Shown here: positions 25,760-34,925 of the stretch, piece by piece
How positions within the stretch are numbered: position 1 is the first letter of the stretch
Layout of the letters: each line of letters starts with the position of its first letter
Origin: Pedobacter sp. AJM
GTDB lineage: Bacteria; Bacteroidota; Bacteroidia; Sphingobacteriales; Sphingobacteriaceae
Length of the DNA: 64,000 bases
Reading direction: 5' to 3'
Assembly: GCF_002197755.1 (NCBI RefSeq)
Contig: NZ_NHOT01000002.1
Coordinates: 186,001-250,000, forward strand
Notes under the pieces: model-generated
What the model was told of the DNA's origin: nothing
The model's database searches: none
What the model saw: the letters and a program-made list of their open reading frames with translations, nothing else
Position numbers and translations under genes: made by a program

Positions 25760-26569
25760 ATGAAAAAAAAGCTGCCTTTTGCATTATTCATGCTCATTAC
25801 CATTTCTGTATTCACAACAGCTTGCAAGAAAAAACCAGCTGATGAACCAACTTCGCCAAGCAATTGTGGTACAAAATACGAAGTGATGTTAGGGGAATCG
25901 GGACCAATTAATGAAAATGCCTCCGCGACTTACGAAAATGGTCAGCTTAAATCAATCAGCTCTGGCAGTTCAAATTTTAGCATCGAATATGCAACAGACA
26001 AAGCAGTTTTATCGGCTTCGGGTGTTCCATTTTATCAGATCGATATTGTAAATAAATTAGCCACAAGATCTACTGATCTAAAAAGTCAGACAGAAGAGCG
26101 TATGTCTTATGATGGTAACCGAAATCTCATTAAAATAGAAGCCTATCAGAATAATAGTTTAACAGACACCAAAATCCTGACATACAGCAATGGTAATCTT
26201 GCTTCCCTTACCCAAACCTATCCTGATGCGCCTGCGGTGAAAAGATTTACCACGTATAGCTATTTATCTGAAATTGCCTCAAAAGCTGACAATGATACAC
26301 GTCATTTAATATTTGGTCCGCTAGACTTTTACACACCCCTGTTTCTTACCGGATCAACCTCCAGAAATCTTTTATCAGGAAGTTTATATACTTATACAGC
26401 CGAAAACTTTCGTACAGACCTGACAAAAACTTATACTTATACCAGAAATAGTAGTGGCATCATTACCAAAATTGTAGAAGATTCCCATACCGTAACAGTT
26501 AGCAATGGTGTGCAGACACAAAATGAAAGGTTAAAACGTACCATTTTCATTAACTCTACTTGTAATTAA
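25760..26569 (+). CDS. Lipoprotein with YD-like strand repeats, unknown function
   Basis: A 269-aa lipoprotein (LITISVFTTAC, lipid Cys at about 22, then KKKPADEPTSPSN linker). The mature part is made of short strands with the recurring pattern of DUF4595/RHS-like lipoproteins of Bacteroidota: SYDGNRNLIKIEAYQNN, LTYSNGNLASLTQTYPD, YTYTRNSSGIITKIVED. Such repeats form a curved beta-sheet on the cell surface. No catalytic residues are evident. The ATG at 25760 is supported by the lipoprotein signal. Probably exported to the outer membrane; function unknown. Confidence 0.78.
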   Translation: MKKKLPFALFMLITISVFTTACKKKPADEPTSPSNCGTKYEVMLGESGPINENASATYENGQLKSISSGSSNFSIEYATDKAVLSASGVPFYQIDIVNKLATRSTDLKSQTEERMSYDGNRNLIKIEAYQNNSLTDTKILTYSNGNLASLTQTYPDAPAVKRFTTYSYLSEIASKADNDTRHLIFGPLDFYTPLFLTGSTSRNLLSGSLYTYTAENFRTDLTKTYTYTRNSSGIITKIVEDSHTVTVSNGVQTQNERLKRTIFINSTCN

Positions 26570-26610
26570 AGGGGTTGCGAATTGGTGGCAAGCTACTGTC
26601 AATCTAGTTT

Positions 26611-26890
26611 TGCCTGCAGATTAAAATGATGTACGCGGATTGGAATAAGATGATGAATCATTATTCTTTAATCGTCGTTTCTGATCCGCTGGAAGAAATA
26701 GTAAGATAAGCACAGATTAATCATAACCGGCCAAGGTAGTTGCCCGCAGATTAAAATGATGTACGCGGATTGGAATAAGATGATGAATCATTATTTTTTA
26801 ATTGTCGTTCTGATCTGCTGGAAGAAATAGTAAGATCACCACAGATTAATAATAATCGGCCAAGGTGGTTGCCCGCAGATTAAAATGATT
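26611..26890 (+). repeat. Tandem direct repeat, unit about 130 bp, 2.2 copies
   Basis: Unit 1 is 26611-26740, unit 2 is 26741-26869 and a third partial unit begins at 26870 and fades near 26890. Each starts TGCC(T/C)GCAGATTAAAATG and contains GTACGCGGATTGG, GAATCATTATT, CCACAGATTAAT-like and CGGCCAAGG segments. Copies 1 and 2 differ at about a dozen positions and by one base in length. The unit contains stop codons in all frames and is non-coding. It lies just past the end of the lipoprotein gene and before the end of the MscS gene. Confidence 0.9.
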
Positions 26891-26955
26891 TACTGTTCCA
26901 TTTTAATTATTAGATGGCTCTTTATAAGCAGAGATTCCAGTGAGCAGGCAAATGA

Positions 26956-29325
26956 TTACAAAATTTCAATTCCTTTCTCTTCAAATGCTTCAAAGACCTG
27001 TGCATTAATCATGCTTCTGGTTAAATCCGCTTTGGAAATATCTTTACACCAAAAATAGATGTTGACGTTACTGTTCAGCTTACTCACCGGACTAATCATG
27101 ATGATGGGTTCTTTACTGGTAAAGACATTATTGTTTTCCACGATAATATCCCTGATCAGACTCACTACTTCAGTTGAATTAAAAGGCTTGGCAATCGAAA
27201 GGGTTAAATCCACACGCATTTGATTGTTGCTGAGTGTCCAGTTGATGATGTTATTTGATAAAATGGAACCGTTAGGGATGATAATCTCAGCCCCCTCATC
27301 GCTTAGCAAAGTACTTGCACGCACACCTATTTCCTTCACTCTCCCCTTTTTATTGCTTAACTCAACAATATCGCCTATTCGGATGGTTTTATCAAAGATG
27401 AGAATAATGCCTGAAACAAAATTACTGACGATATTTTGTAAACCTAAACCAATACCTACACCCAGGGCACCAAGAATCACTGTGATTTTATCAATAGGCA
27501 ACCCGGATGCGGCTACAGCGATTAAAAAGCCCCCAATGAGCAGGACTAACCTGGTTACCAACAGTTTGGATCGCTCACCTTTATTGTCATCAAAACTGTC
27601 ATCTCCCGTATCACCAAAGAAGTAAGCAATATACTTTTGTAAGAAATTCGCAATCCAGATAATACCCAGAAATAAAACAATGCCTCCAAAAGTAAAAGAG
27701 AAACTCCCTATAGTTCTTTTTTCGGTTAACACCTCCATTACTGATTCATAAAGCCCGTTAAAGACATTAAGATTAGTGGCAAAAATCACAAACCAGATGA
27801 TCGTAGCACCAATACCGGTTAATTTTTTAAGTCCGGAAATAACCGGTTGCCAATCGAAATACTCGGGATATCCTTTACGGATCCTGCTGCTTTTCATCTG
27901 CAATAAAAAAGCTTCTACCAAAACTTTGGCTAAAATGGTAAGTGATATTGCATTCAGCAACGAGCTTACTCCGGTTGAATAAAATATTTGTGTAAGCGTA
28001 AAGCGGCCAAACAGGTTACAGAAAACAGCGATAATGGCAAATCCGGTATAAATAAAACCTGTTACAAGGATCATCCTGTATCTCTTAATATTTTCATCAA
28101 GCATTTTCCACACCATTATACCATAAGCCACTGAACATAAGCTTAACAAGAGGAGCATCCAGCGCTGGTATCTGGGTGGCATACCTAAAAGACGCAAAAA
28201 AACAGGCGCCAGCAGGAGTACAACAAACAAGCACCAGTAATAGAATATTCTTGAACCCAGTTTTTTTCGCAGATAAAAGGAAAGCACAATAGCCAGCAGT
28301 ACCTGAACAGCTTCTATATAAAGTGCCGGCGCCCTGAGATCGAAAATGGGTGCCAGCGCAAAAAGCATAATTAGTGTAATTAAAAAAGGCTGCGGACTGA
28401 TTAGTGAAAAATCATCAAGGGTTTCTAAGCGGTCATGCTGTTTTACACTCCGGAAATTAAAGAATACCCAGAAAAAGAATATGGCACAGGTAAAGAGCAA
28501 AAGGAGCCTGCTGCTTCTGGTATACACAAAATAATAACCTGATATTTCCTGCTCTCCCTGAATAAACCTTCGGAAACCCAGGCTCTTATTTGCTGACCGG
28601 TTTACTGATTCCCAAAGATACCGGCGCTCTTTACCAAAGGCTTTAATACTTACAGCATCAAGCTGACTATCTGTAATATACATTAACTCTTTGATGTTAA
28701 TCAGATTCGATGAGGTTCTGGCATGAAGGTTATTGATGGATAAGGTACCTGCTTTTATTAAACTATCTGTGACGAAACGTTTCTTTTTCAATTCTGCAAA
28801 CTGGTCCTTAAACAGGATACGCAGGGCAGGCAATGTAAATACTTTGACCAGTACGGTATCCTTCCTGAGATTCAGGAGTTCCGTTTTTAATGACCTTAAT
28901 TCCTTTTCATATTCATCAAGATCTGCTAAACAGTCCCTGTTATTGCTTTGCAGCTCATCCAGCAAAGTCTGATCCATCTGAAGGTTCTGAAGATTTAAAC
29001 TCCGGTCTGCCATAGTAAGCCTGCTCTTCAGCAAGGCCAGGGCAGCCTCATCCTGGGTTAAGTGCGCTTCCATCGGCTTTAACTTTTTAAAAGAACCTAT
29101 GGTTACCGGAACTTTATTGATGGCTTCAAAAACTTTTTCCAGGTGCATGAGATAATCGCCCTTGGTTAAGGTTGCAGAATCAGAAAGAATAGAGACATCC
29201 TGATCCTTTTCTATCATTCGCCCTTTTTGAGCAAATGCATGGCTTAAACCAATGATGATGAGGAATATGATGAGGCTAGCAACCTTAAAGGAAAAAGTTT
29301 TTTTTGTTATCATTAGCATGGACAT
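26956..29325 (-). CDS. MscS-family mechanosensitive channel with periplasmic N-terminal domain
   Basis: An inner-membrane channel that opens under membrane tension. After a signal peptide (MITKKTFSFKVASLIIF...AFAQ) comes a roughly 240-residue periplasmic helical/coiled region (LDEYEKELRSLKTELLNLRKD), then about ten membrane helices and the MscS core: pore helix GVGIGLGLQNIVSNFVSG, beta domain with FDKTIRIGDIVELSNKKGRVKEIGVRAS and NGSILSNNIINWT, and a C-terminal alpha/beta cap. At about 790 aa it is of the large MscK/YbdG-like type. The frame is open to 29391; in-frame ATGs at 29325, 29319 and 29313 all fit the signal peptide, and no Shine-Dalgarno sequence decides between them. Confidence 0.9.
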   Translation of the reverse strand: MSMLMITKKTFSFKVASLIIFLIIIGLSHAFAQKGRMIEKDQDVSILSDSATLTKGDYLMHLEKVFEAINKVPVTIGSFKKLKPMEAHLTQDEAALALLKSRLTMADRSLNLQNLQMDQTLLDELQSNNRDCLADLDEYEKELRSLKTELLNLRKDTVLVKVFTLPALRILFKDQFAELKKKRFVTDSLIKAGTLSINNLHARTSSNLINIKELMYITDSQLDAVSIKAFGKERRYLWESVNRSANKSLGFRRFIQGEQEISGYYFVYTRSSRLLLLFTCAIFFFWVFFNFRSVKQHDRLETLDDFSLISPQPFLITLIMLFALAPIFDLRAPALYIEAVQVLLAIVLSFYLRKKLGSRIFYYWCLFVVLLLAPVFLRLLGMPPRYQRWMLLLLSLCSVAYGIMVWKMLDENIKRYRMILVTGFIYTGFAIIAVFCNLFGRFTLTQIFYSTGVSSLLNAISLTILAKVLVEAFLLQMKSSRIRKGYPEYFDWQPVISGLKKLTGIGATIIWFVIFATNLNVFNGLYESVMEVLTEKRTIGSFSFTFGGIVLFLGIIWIANFLQKYIAYFFGDTGDDSFDDNKGERSKLLVTRLVLLIGGFLIAVAASGLPIDKITVILGALGVGIGLGLQNIVSNFVSGIILIFDKTIRIGDIVELSNKKGRVKEIGVRASTLLSDEGAEIIIPNGSILSNNIINWTLSNNQMRVDLTLSIAKPFNSTEVVSLIRDIIVENNNVFTSKEPIIMISPVSKLNSNVNIYFWCKDISKADLTRSMINAQVFEAFEEKGIEIL

Positions 29326-29566
29326 ACCGCCTGCTGGCGTCAGGTCAAAAATAGCGAATTCTATTGGTTTAATAAACGATGCAATTGGCATTTGATAGAG
29401 GAAAGCCTATTGTCCTTTGGTTTACCAATATTTATTTTAACAGCCAGCTGAAGGTTTATCAAACGACATCGTGATATTATTATATTGGTTTCCCGGTAAA
29501 ACAGATGGCTTCGCGATTGATCAAGCCATTTTAAATTAACTTTATGAGCTTGACAGCTTTTTAAGC

Positions 29567-30205
29567 CTAAAACAAGTGTTGCTGGTTGGCAGACATGATT
29601 AACTCTGCTACGTTTTTTACCTGAAACTTTTGTAAAAGGTTTTTTCGGTGGGTATCAATCGTCAGCGGACTAAGAAATAATTCCTCACCAATGGCCTGAC
29701 TGGTTTTGCCCTGGGCAATGAGTTCCAGGATTTGCTTTTCGCGTTTGGTTAACCGGGGTGCGGCAAGCAATTCATTTCTGGATGGCCGGCTCAGAATTTC
29801 CGTAACTTCTTTGCTGTAACAAATGCTTCCTTTTACAGCTTCCGCAATACAAAGACGGAGTTCATCAAGCGAACTGTTTTTCAACAGGTATCCACTGGCC
29901 CCGTTCTGTATGGTTTGCACCACGATACTTCGCTCCGTTCTGTTACTTAGAATTAAGACAATAACAGATCTGTATTTTTTCTTAATCTTCAGGCAGAGAT
30001 CCATTCCATTCACATCCGGAAGCGTAATATCAAGCAGGATGAGATCCACCTTTTCTGATTCGAGATACTTCATAATGGTTTCACCATCCTGAAATCCACC
30101 AATCAGTTCAATATTTGATTCATTTTTTAAAAGATTTTTCAGCCCTTCAATCACAATCGGGTGATCATCAACTATAGCCGTTTTTAATTTATTTGGTTGC
30201 ATCAA
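29567..30205 (-). CDS. NarL/LuxR-type response regulator
   Basis: A cytoplasmic transcription regulator of 212 aa. The receiver domain (about 8-125) has the acidic pair Asp13-Asp14, the phosphorylation site Asp59 (ILLDITLPD) and the conserved Lys in YLLKNSS. The LuxR-type helix-turn-helix (about 148-205) reads LTKREKQILELIAQGKTSQAIGEELFLS and TIDTHRKNLLQKF. Its start overlaps the end of the sensor kinase by 17 nt, so the two form one translationally coupled two-component system. Target genes are not evident. Confidence 0.95.
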   Translation of the reverse strand: MMQPNKLKTAIVDDHPIVIEGLKNLLKNESNIELIGGFQDGETIMKYLESEKVDLILLDITLPDVNGMDLCLKIKKKYRSVIVLILSNRTERSIVVQTIQNGASGYLLKNSSLDELRLCIAEAVKGSICYSKEVTEILSRPSRNELLAAPRLTKREKQILELIAQGKTSQAIGEELFLSPLTIDTHRKNLLQKFQVKNVAELIMSANQQHLF

Positions 30206-32192
30206 TATTCAGTTCTATATTTATAGTTGTACCTTCCCCTTCAGCTGAAAGAATTTCCATTTGTCCGTTAAAAAAATCCACCCTGTTTCTGATACTCTTT
30301 AAGCCCATTCCCTTACTTTTTTCTTCACGCAAATGATCAAAACCAATGCCGTTATCCTCCAGTGTAATCAAAAAAACTTTGGCGTCCTGTGTACATTGTA
30401 AAATGATACTGGAAGCTTGTGCATGTTTAATCGCGTTGGAAAGCAGCTCCTGTGCAATCCTGTAAATATGCAGCTGAATGGCAATCGGGATATTGGTTTG
30501 AATGTTAAAAGCTTCGAAGGCAATTTGCAAATTGTCACGCATGTGAAATTCACAAAGATCCTTCAAGGCTACTTCAAGTCCAAAATCAAGCAGCGTTTCG
30601 GGCACCATATTCCGGGCAATCCTTCGTAACTCACTTACAGAAGTATCCAACTGGCCAATAATTCGGTGCAGATCTTTATCCTGAGAAGCACCCGGCCGGG
30701 TATCGGTCCAGCCGGATAAGCCGATTTTTACACCTGCCAGCATTCCGCCCAAACCATCATGCAAATCTCTGGCGACACGCTCTCTTTCATGCTCTTCACC
30801 ATCAAGCATAGCTTTAGTTACTTTAAGCTGTTGCTTCTGCTCCATTTCACTTAGCTGCTGACGGTAATTGATTTCTTTCTGCTCTGCCAGTTTTGATTTG
30901 TTCCGGGCAATTACGGCAACAAAAACCAATGATGCCAGCAGAAAAAGGCAACCAAGACCAAGAACCAGATTATATAGCCGGTTATTCCGGGCATTCAGCA
31001 ATGCCTGTTTATTTTGCACTTCCAATGATGCTATTTTATGTTGATTCTGAACGCTCCTGTATTTGGTTTCCAGCTCATTAACCTTCACTTTTATTTGATC
31101 ATTATTAATGCTATCACTCACGCTACGGTACTTGCTTAACCACTTGTAAGCTTCTTTATAATCGTTCAGCTTCGCACTGGTTTTAGCCACCTCTCCATAA
31201 ATGGTAGCCTTATCAATCATACTGGCCGTTAGCGTACCTTCCTTAATAATATCCAGTAGAATTTGCCTGGCCTTTCGATATTCTTTTTGCTGCCCGAAAA
31301 TATCATACTGACGGAATAAAAACTGCTGATAGAGTTGATTTTGGTGATACTTTTTAGCCAATACGATGCCTTTATTAATGCTGGACAGTGCCCGATCAAA
31401 GGCCTGAATAGTCGAAAAATAAAGTACCTCGTTATAAAAATACAGCGTATAATTTACGGATTCAGGAAATGGTTTTAAAAGTGCATTTGCCTTATTTAAT
31501 AGTGTTTTAGCCTTTTCCGCATGATTTTCATAACAATAAATACTCACACCACTCAGGTAAGCAAATAACAGGCTGGTCTTATCATGTTTAGCGCTTTCAA
31601 GCAGACTGATTGCTTTCTGATTATAGAAAGTAGCCTTGGCAAATTGTGAATTGTTCATTAAGATGGTAGAAAGCCGAGTATAATATTGCGCCACCAGAGT
31701 CGAATCACCAGATTTTTCAGCATCTGGAATAGCCTTTTCGAGCGTAATTTTTGTAATAAAACTATACCCCTCCTTTTCTATATTCATGATGGCATAATTG
31801 TACCATGCGGCTGCCCGCATGACATAAGCCTTTTTAGTAGTAAAATAGGAGAGTGCATCTGCTGCCTTCCTAAATGCTACCGATGCTCTGGCTTTGTTCC
31901 AGTTAAAATAGTATTCCCCCTCATAAAAACAGGAAACGGCAATAGAATAGGGATCCTTTTTCGCGATTTTTTTCCCAGCTAATAGATAAGCTTTACTCTT
32001 CAGGGTATCTTTAAATTTCCAATAATCTACCAGCAAGAAATTAGCATTGGCTTTTGAACTATCTGCACCGGATGTCTTCAGGATATTTTGCAGACTATCC
32101 AGATAATGTTTTTCATTAATCGGAATCTGCTGCTGACAGAACACATAATGCACACTTAACAGACAAAGAATAAATAAAGATAATTTTTTCAT
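30189..32192 (-). CDS. TPR-containing sensor histidine kinase (HisKA_3/NarX-DesK type)
   Basis: A 667-aa membrane kinase. Signal peptide (1-19), a periplasmic array of TPR-like helices (about 25-400; FYEGEYYFNWNKARASVAFRKA and similar), one membrane helix (408-429), then a coiled coil and the dimerisation/phosphoacceptor domain with His478 in ERVARDLHDGLGGML. The HATPase domain (about 560-667) has the N box QELLSNAIKHAQA, DNGIGFD and GMGLKSIRNRV. TPR sensor kinases of this design are common in Bacteroidota and probably sense a periplasmic protein or envelope state. Pairs with the overlapping response regulator. Confidence 0.94.
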   Translation of the reverse strand: MKKLSLFILCLLSVHYVFCQQQIPINEKHYLDSLQNILKTSGADSSKANANFLLVDYWKFKDTLKSKAYLLAGKKIAKKDPYSIAVSCFYEGEYYFNWNKARASVAFRKAADALSYFTTKKAYVMRAAAWYNYAIMNIEKEGYSFITKITLEKAIPDAEKSGDSTLVAQYYTRLSTILMNNSQFAKATFYNQKAISLLESAKHDKTSLLFAYLSGVSIYCYENHAEKAKTLLNKANALLKPFPESVNYTLYFYNEVLYFSTIQAFDRALSSINKGIVLAKKYHQNQLYQQFLFRQYDIFGQQKEYRKARQILLDIIKEGTLTASMIDKATIYGEVAKTSAKLNDYKEAYKWLSKYRSVSDSINNDQIKVKVNELETKYRSVQNQHKIASLEVQNKQALLNARNNRLYNLVLGLGCLFLLASLVFVAVIARNKSKLAEQKEINYRQQLSEMEQKQQLKVTKAMLDGEEHERERVARDLHDGLGGMLAGVKIGLSGWTDTRPGASQDKDLHRIIGQLDTSVSELRRIARNMVPETLLDFGLEVALKDLCEFHMRDNLQIAFEAFNIQTNIPIAIQLHIYRIAQELLSNAIKHAQASSIILQCTQDAKVFLITLEDNGIGFDHLREEKSKGMGLKSIRNRVDFFNGQMEILSAEGEGTTINIELNIDATK

Positions 32193-32554
32193 TGATTAAA
32201 AACAGTATAAACTGGAGCTGAGCATGATACACAGGAAATAATAACTACTTAAAAGACACAAAGCTCAGGTGTAAATATCAGTCATAATTTGTAAGCAACC
32301 ATAATTTCAGCCATTTGCTGCGAAAAATACCTAAAAACCAGTAGAAAAAAAACGATGAATCATGGTATTTCTTTTGGGAATGACTTCTGATAATTTTGTA
32401 TGAGTTGCCTGAATAAGTAAAATGTAATGAGAAGCACAAGCGATCTGCAATGCGAATGGTGTAATTAATGATGCATCACAAAGGGTTTGTTTATTCTTTA
32501 TACAGCCTATTAACGGAAGATCAATCATTTAAATCAGGATCTAATTTAATAATT
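32193..32554. other. 360-bp intergenic region between kinase and secreted-protein genes
   Basis: The two genes diverge here. A TAATTTTG (32391-32398) fits the TAnnTTTG element for rightward transcription, but its distance of about 160 nt from the next start and lack of a spaced TTTG leave it uncertain. No ORF is supported. Confidence 0.4.
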
Positions 32555-33349
32555 ATGATGAAAAATTTTTTATCGTTTTCTTTGGTCGCCTTCCTCCTGC
32601 TATCAGGAAATAAAGTACATGCCCAACTGGAAAACCTGCTGCAAAAAGCAAAAGATAAGGCAGAAAAGGCCTTAGAAAAAAAAGTAACCCATAAAGATGC
32701 TTCCCGCAAATCTAAAAATAGCGGTACGGATATGGGCTTTGATTTTACTCCTGGAGACTCGTTGATCTTTGCAGAGAATTTTTCAAAATATGCAAAAGGA
32801 GCAACTGCTGCCAGCATCAAAACCAATGGAGCAGCAATAGTGACAACAGTAGAAGATGAAAAAGGTAAGTGGATGCTGTTAAGGGATAAAGCTACTTACA
32901 AGCTGACTAAACTCATCAGGTATCCAAAGCAATTTACAATTGAATTTGATATACTGGCCTCCGCCGATCAGGCAAATGATATCTCACCTTTATCATTTGG
33001 CTTTACAACAGATAATAGTGTACAGGATTATACCAGCAACGCGGGTGCTTATGTTGAGCTTCAGTATTATGATACCGATCAGGTGAATGTTGGCAATAGC
33101 AATCCCAAAAAATATGTCAATACAACCTTTGATCTGACTGAAAGCTTAAATCGCCCCCTAAAGGTATCTATACACGTTGATGAAGAAAGAATGATTGTAT
33201 ACCTGGATAAAACCAAGCTTGTAGACACGGAACTGTTTACCCCTGCTGCTGCTAAAAACTTTTACATCACTGCACCCTGGGATTATACAAACGGAGCCAA
33301 GGTGATGGTAAGCAATATCATGATCAAGGGTTTTAGTAAAACTAAGTAG
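32555..33349 (+). CDS. Secreted protein with concanavalin/LamG-like domain
   Basis: A 264-aa exported protein: signal peptide MMKNFLSFSLVAFLLLSG...HAQ, then a charged helix LENLLQKAKDKAEKALEKKV and a beta-sandwich (about 75-262: FTIEFDILASADQAND, AYVELQYYDTDQVNVG, RPLKVSIHVDEERMIVYLDKT). The same N-terminal layout is known to me from longer Bacteroidota proteins that end in an OmpA peptidoglycan-binding domain; that domain is missing here. The frame is open from 32468, but the signal peptide fixes the start at 32555 or 32558. Function unknown; possibly a binding module in the envelope. Confidence 0.72.
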   Translation: MMKNFLSFSLVAFLLLSGNKVHAQLENLLQKAKDKAEKALEKKVTHKDASRKSKNSGTDMGFDFTPGDSLIFAENFSKYAKGATAASIKTNGAAIVTTVEDEKGKWMLLRDKATYKLTKLIRYPKQFTIEFDILASADQANDISPLSFGFTTDNSVQDYTSNAGAYVELQYYDTDQVNVGNSNPKKYVNTTFDLTESLNRPLKVSIHVDEERMIVYLDKTKLVDTELFTPAAAKNFYITAPWDYTNGAKVMVSNIMIKGFSKTK

Positions 33350-33426
33350 ATTTAAAAAAACTATAAGTAAATGATAGCGCTGTTGAGATATTATGAAGTA
33401 CCAGCAATATCAATCAATATAAAAAA

Positions 33427-34077
33427 ATGAAACCCCTGATCACGCTTTTATTTCTCTTCTTCATTTATACACTACACGCTCAGGATCTGTTATGCGATGA
33501 CCGAAAGGCCATTAGTGAGAAACTTGAAATGATCCGCGAAACGGATCAGGGAATCAGGAGCAGGCTGATTAAAGAAATGGCCACGAAAGATCCGCAGGCC
33601 ATGAAAAAAATTGCACTGGAAATGAAAGCCAGCGACAAACAAAACCAGCTTGTTGTCGGATCACTTCTGGATAGGTGTGGCTGGCCAAAAGGGCTCAGTG
33701 CAGCGGAAAACAATACCATTTTCCTGGTTATTGATCATGCAGATACAGCGTTTATGATCAGGTACTTTCCTTTGTTGAAATCACAGGCAGACCAGGGCAA
33801 AGTGGCCAGGCGTGATTTGGCGACACTGCAGGATAGAATGCTTTTGAGAAGTGGGAAAAAACAATTCTTTGGTACCCAAACCCTGAAAGAAGGCAATATC
33901 GTGACCATCTGGCCGGTAGATGATCCGCAAGGCCTCGATGCACGCCGTAAAGAAATGGGACTCATACCAATGGGTGCATACATGGCGCTATTGAAAAAAA
34001 CCTATCAATCGGAAGTGATCTGGGATCAGGACTTATCAGTGAATGCAGCTCAGGAAAAAATGCGTAAAAAGAATTAA
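33427..34077 (+). CDS. Secreted DUF6624-type protein
   Basis: A 216-aa exported protein with signal peptide (MKPLITLLFLFFIYTLHAQ). The conserved pattern of this Bacteroidota family is visible: an initial helical part (IRETDQGIRSRLIKEMATKD), the LLDRCGWPKGLSAAENNTIFLVIDHAD segment and FPLLKSQADQGKVARRDLATLQDRMLLRSGKKQFFGTQ. It lies 77 bp after the LamG-like gene on the same strand, possibly in one transcript. Biochemical function of the family is unknown; no catalytic residues can be proposed. Confidence 0.8.
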   Translation: MKPLITLLFLFFIYTLHAQDLLCDDRKAISEKLEMIRETDQGIRSRLIKEMATKDPQAMKKIALEMKASDKQNQLVVGSLLDRCGWPKGLSAAENNTIFLVIDHADTAFMIRYFPLLKSQADQGKVARRDLATLQDRMLLRSGKKQFFGTQTLKEGNIVTIWPVDDPQGLDARRKEMGLIPMGAYMALLKKTYQSEVIWDQDLSVNAAQEKMRKKN

Positions 34078-34105
34078 GGGTCCAATATCAATGATCAAAC
34101 ATCGT

Positions 34106-34642
34106 TTAGTGTTTAGACTCACGCTCCATATATTGCGTTAATTCAAAAAGCCAATCGCCTCCATAAACAAACAAAATGCAAACCGTCACTAAAATAATAA
34201 CATAGGTAATCACTTGTTTGAGCCTTTTATCATTGTTTTTATCCTTCAGGAAAAAAAAGTTTATGACCAAAAAGATTAATGCAGAAATAATACCTGATGG
34301 AATGCCCAGCCATGCGGCAGATAAAGCATTCCAGGGGTCTTTAAAATAGAAAGCATAGATAGAAGCAAACCCTAATAAGGCACTTGAAAAGAGTAATAAC
34401 AACCCTTTAAAAAAATGTTTGCCCATCAAACCAAACATCATCAAAAAAAGTGAAATGGCAAGTGTTAAGTAAGTGTAAGGAAGTTCTGTAATGAGATACG
34501 TTTTACTGCTTTCAATCGGAAAAATGATTCCAACACTGATCAGCAGGATCATCATACCAGCGATTAGATAAAGTTTTTTTAATTCCAATCCTTTTGAGGG
34601 CAAATTAGTATCATGCATTAGTGATTGTGCTTTGTGATTCAA
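34106..34642 (-). CDS. Integral membrane protein of unknown function
   Basis: A 178-aa protein with five hydrophobic helices (about 27-46, 55-73, 82-103, 112-132 and 142-163) and short polar loops. It has no known family motif. It is convergent with the DUF6624 gene (28 bp between stops). The start may be the ATG at 34642 or the later one at 34618 (MHDTNLPSKG). It is monocistronic. Confidence 0.6.
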   Translation of the reverse strand: MNHKAQSLMHDTNLPSKGLELKKLYLIAGMMILLISVGIIFPIESSKTYLITELPYTYLTLAISLFLMMFGLMGKHFFKGLLLLFSSALLGFASIYAFYFKDPWNALSAAWLGIPSGIISALIFLVINFFFLKDKNNDKRLKQVITYVIILVTVCILFVYGGDWLFELTQYMERESKH

Positions 34643-34925
34643 AATATTTCTAAGGATTGATAAAATGTAAGATAGGTATTCTTAATCATTAAACACACCG
34701 TTTTGCATTTGTTAAACTATTTGTATTAATCCCTATATATCAAAAACTTACACCATATCTATTCTGATTTATGCTTAAAGTCATTAGCTCATGGGCAGAA
34801 CAAATCTGATTTCTAAAGCAGCAAAATATTCAAACAGATATTATTATTTAGAATAATTAAAAATAAGTTTCTAATCCCGTTTTAATTTCTTTCTTTTGCG
34901 ACAACTAAGAATTAATCTAAATAAA

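Noticed and set aside
26577..26945. CRISPR array, because of direct repeats
   Set aside because: The repeats are adjacent 130-bp units with no unique spacers and no cas genes nearby.
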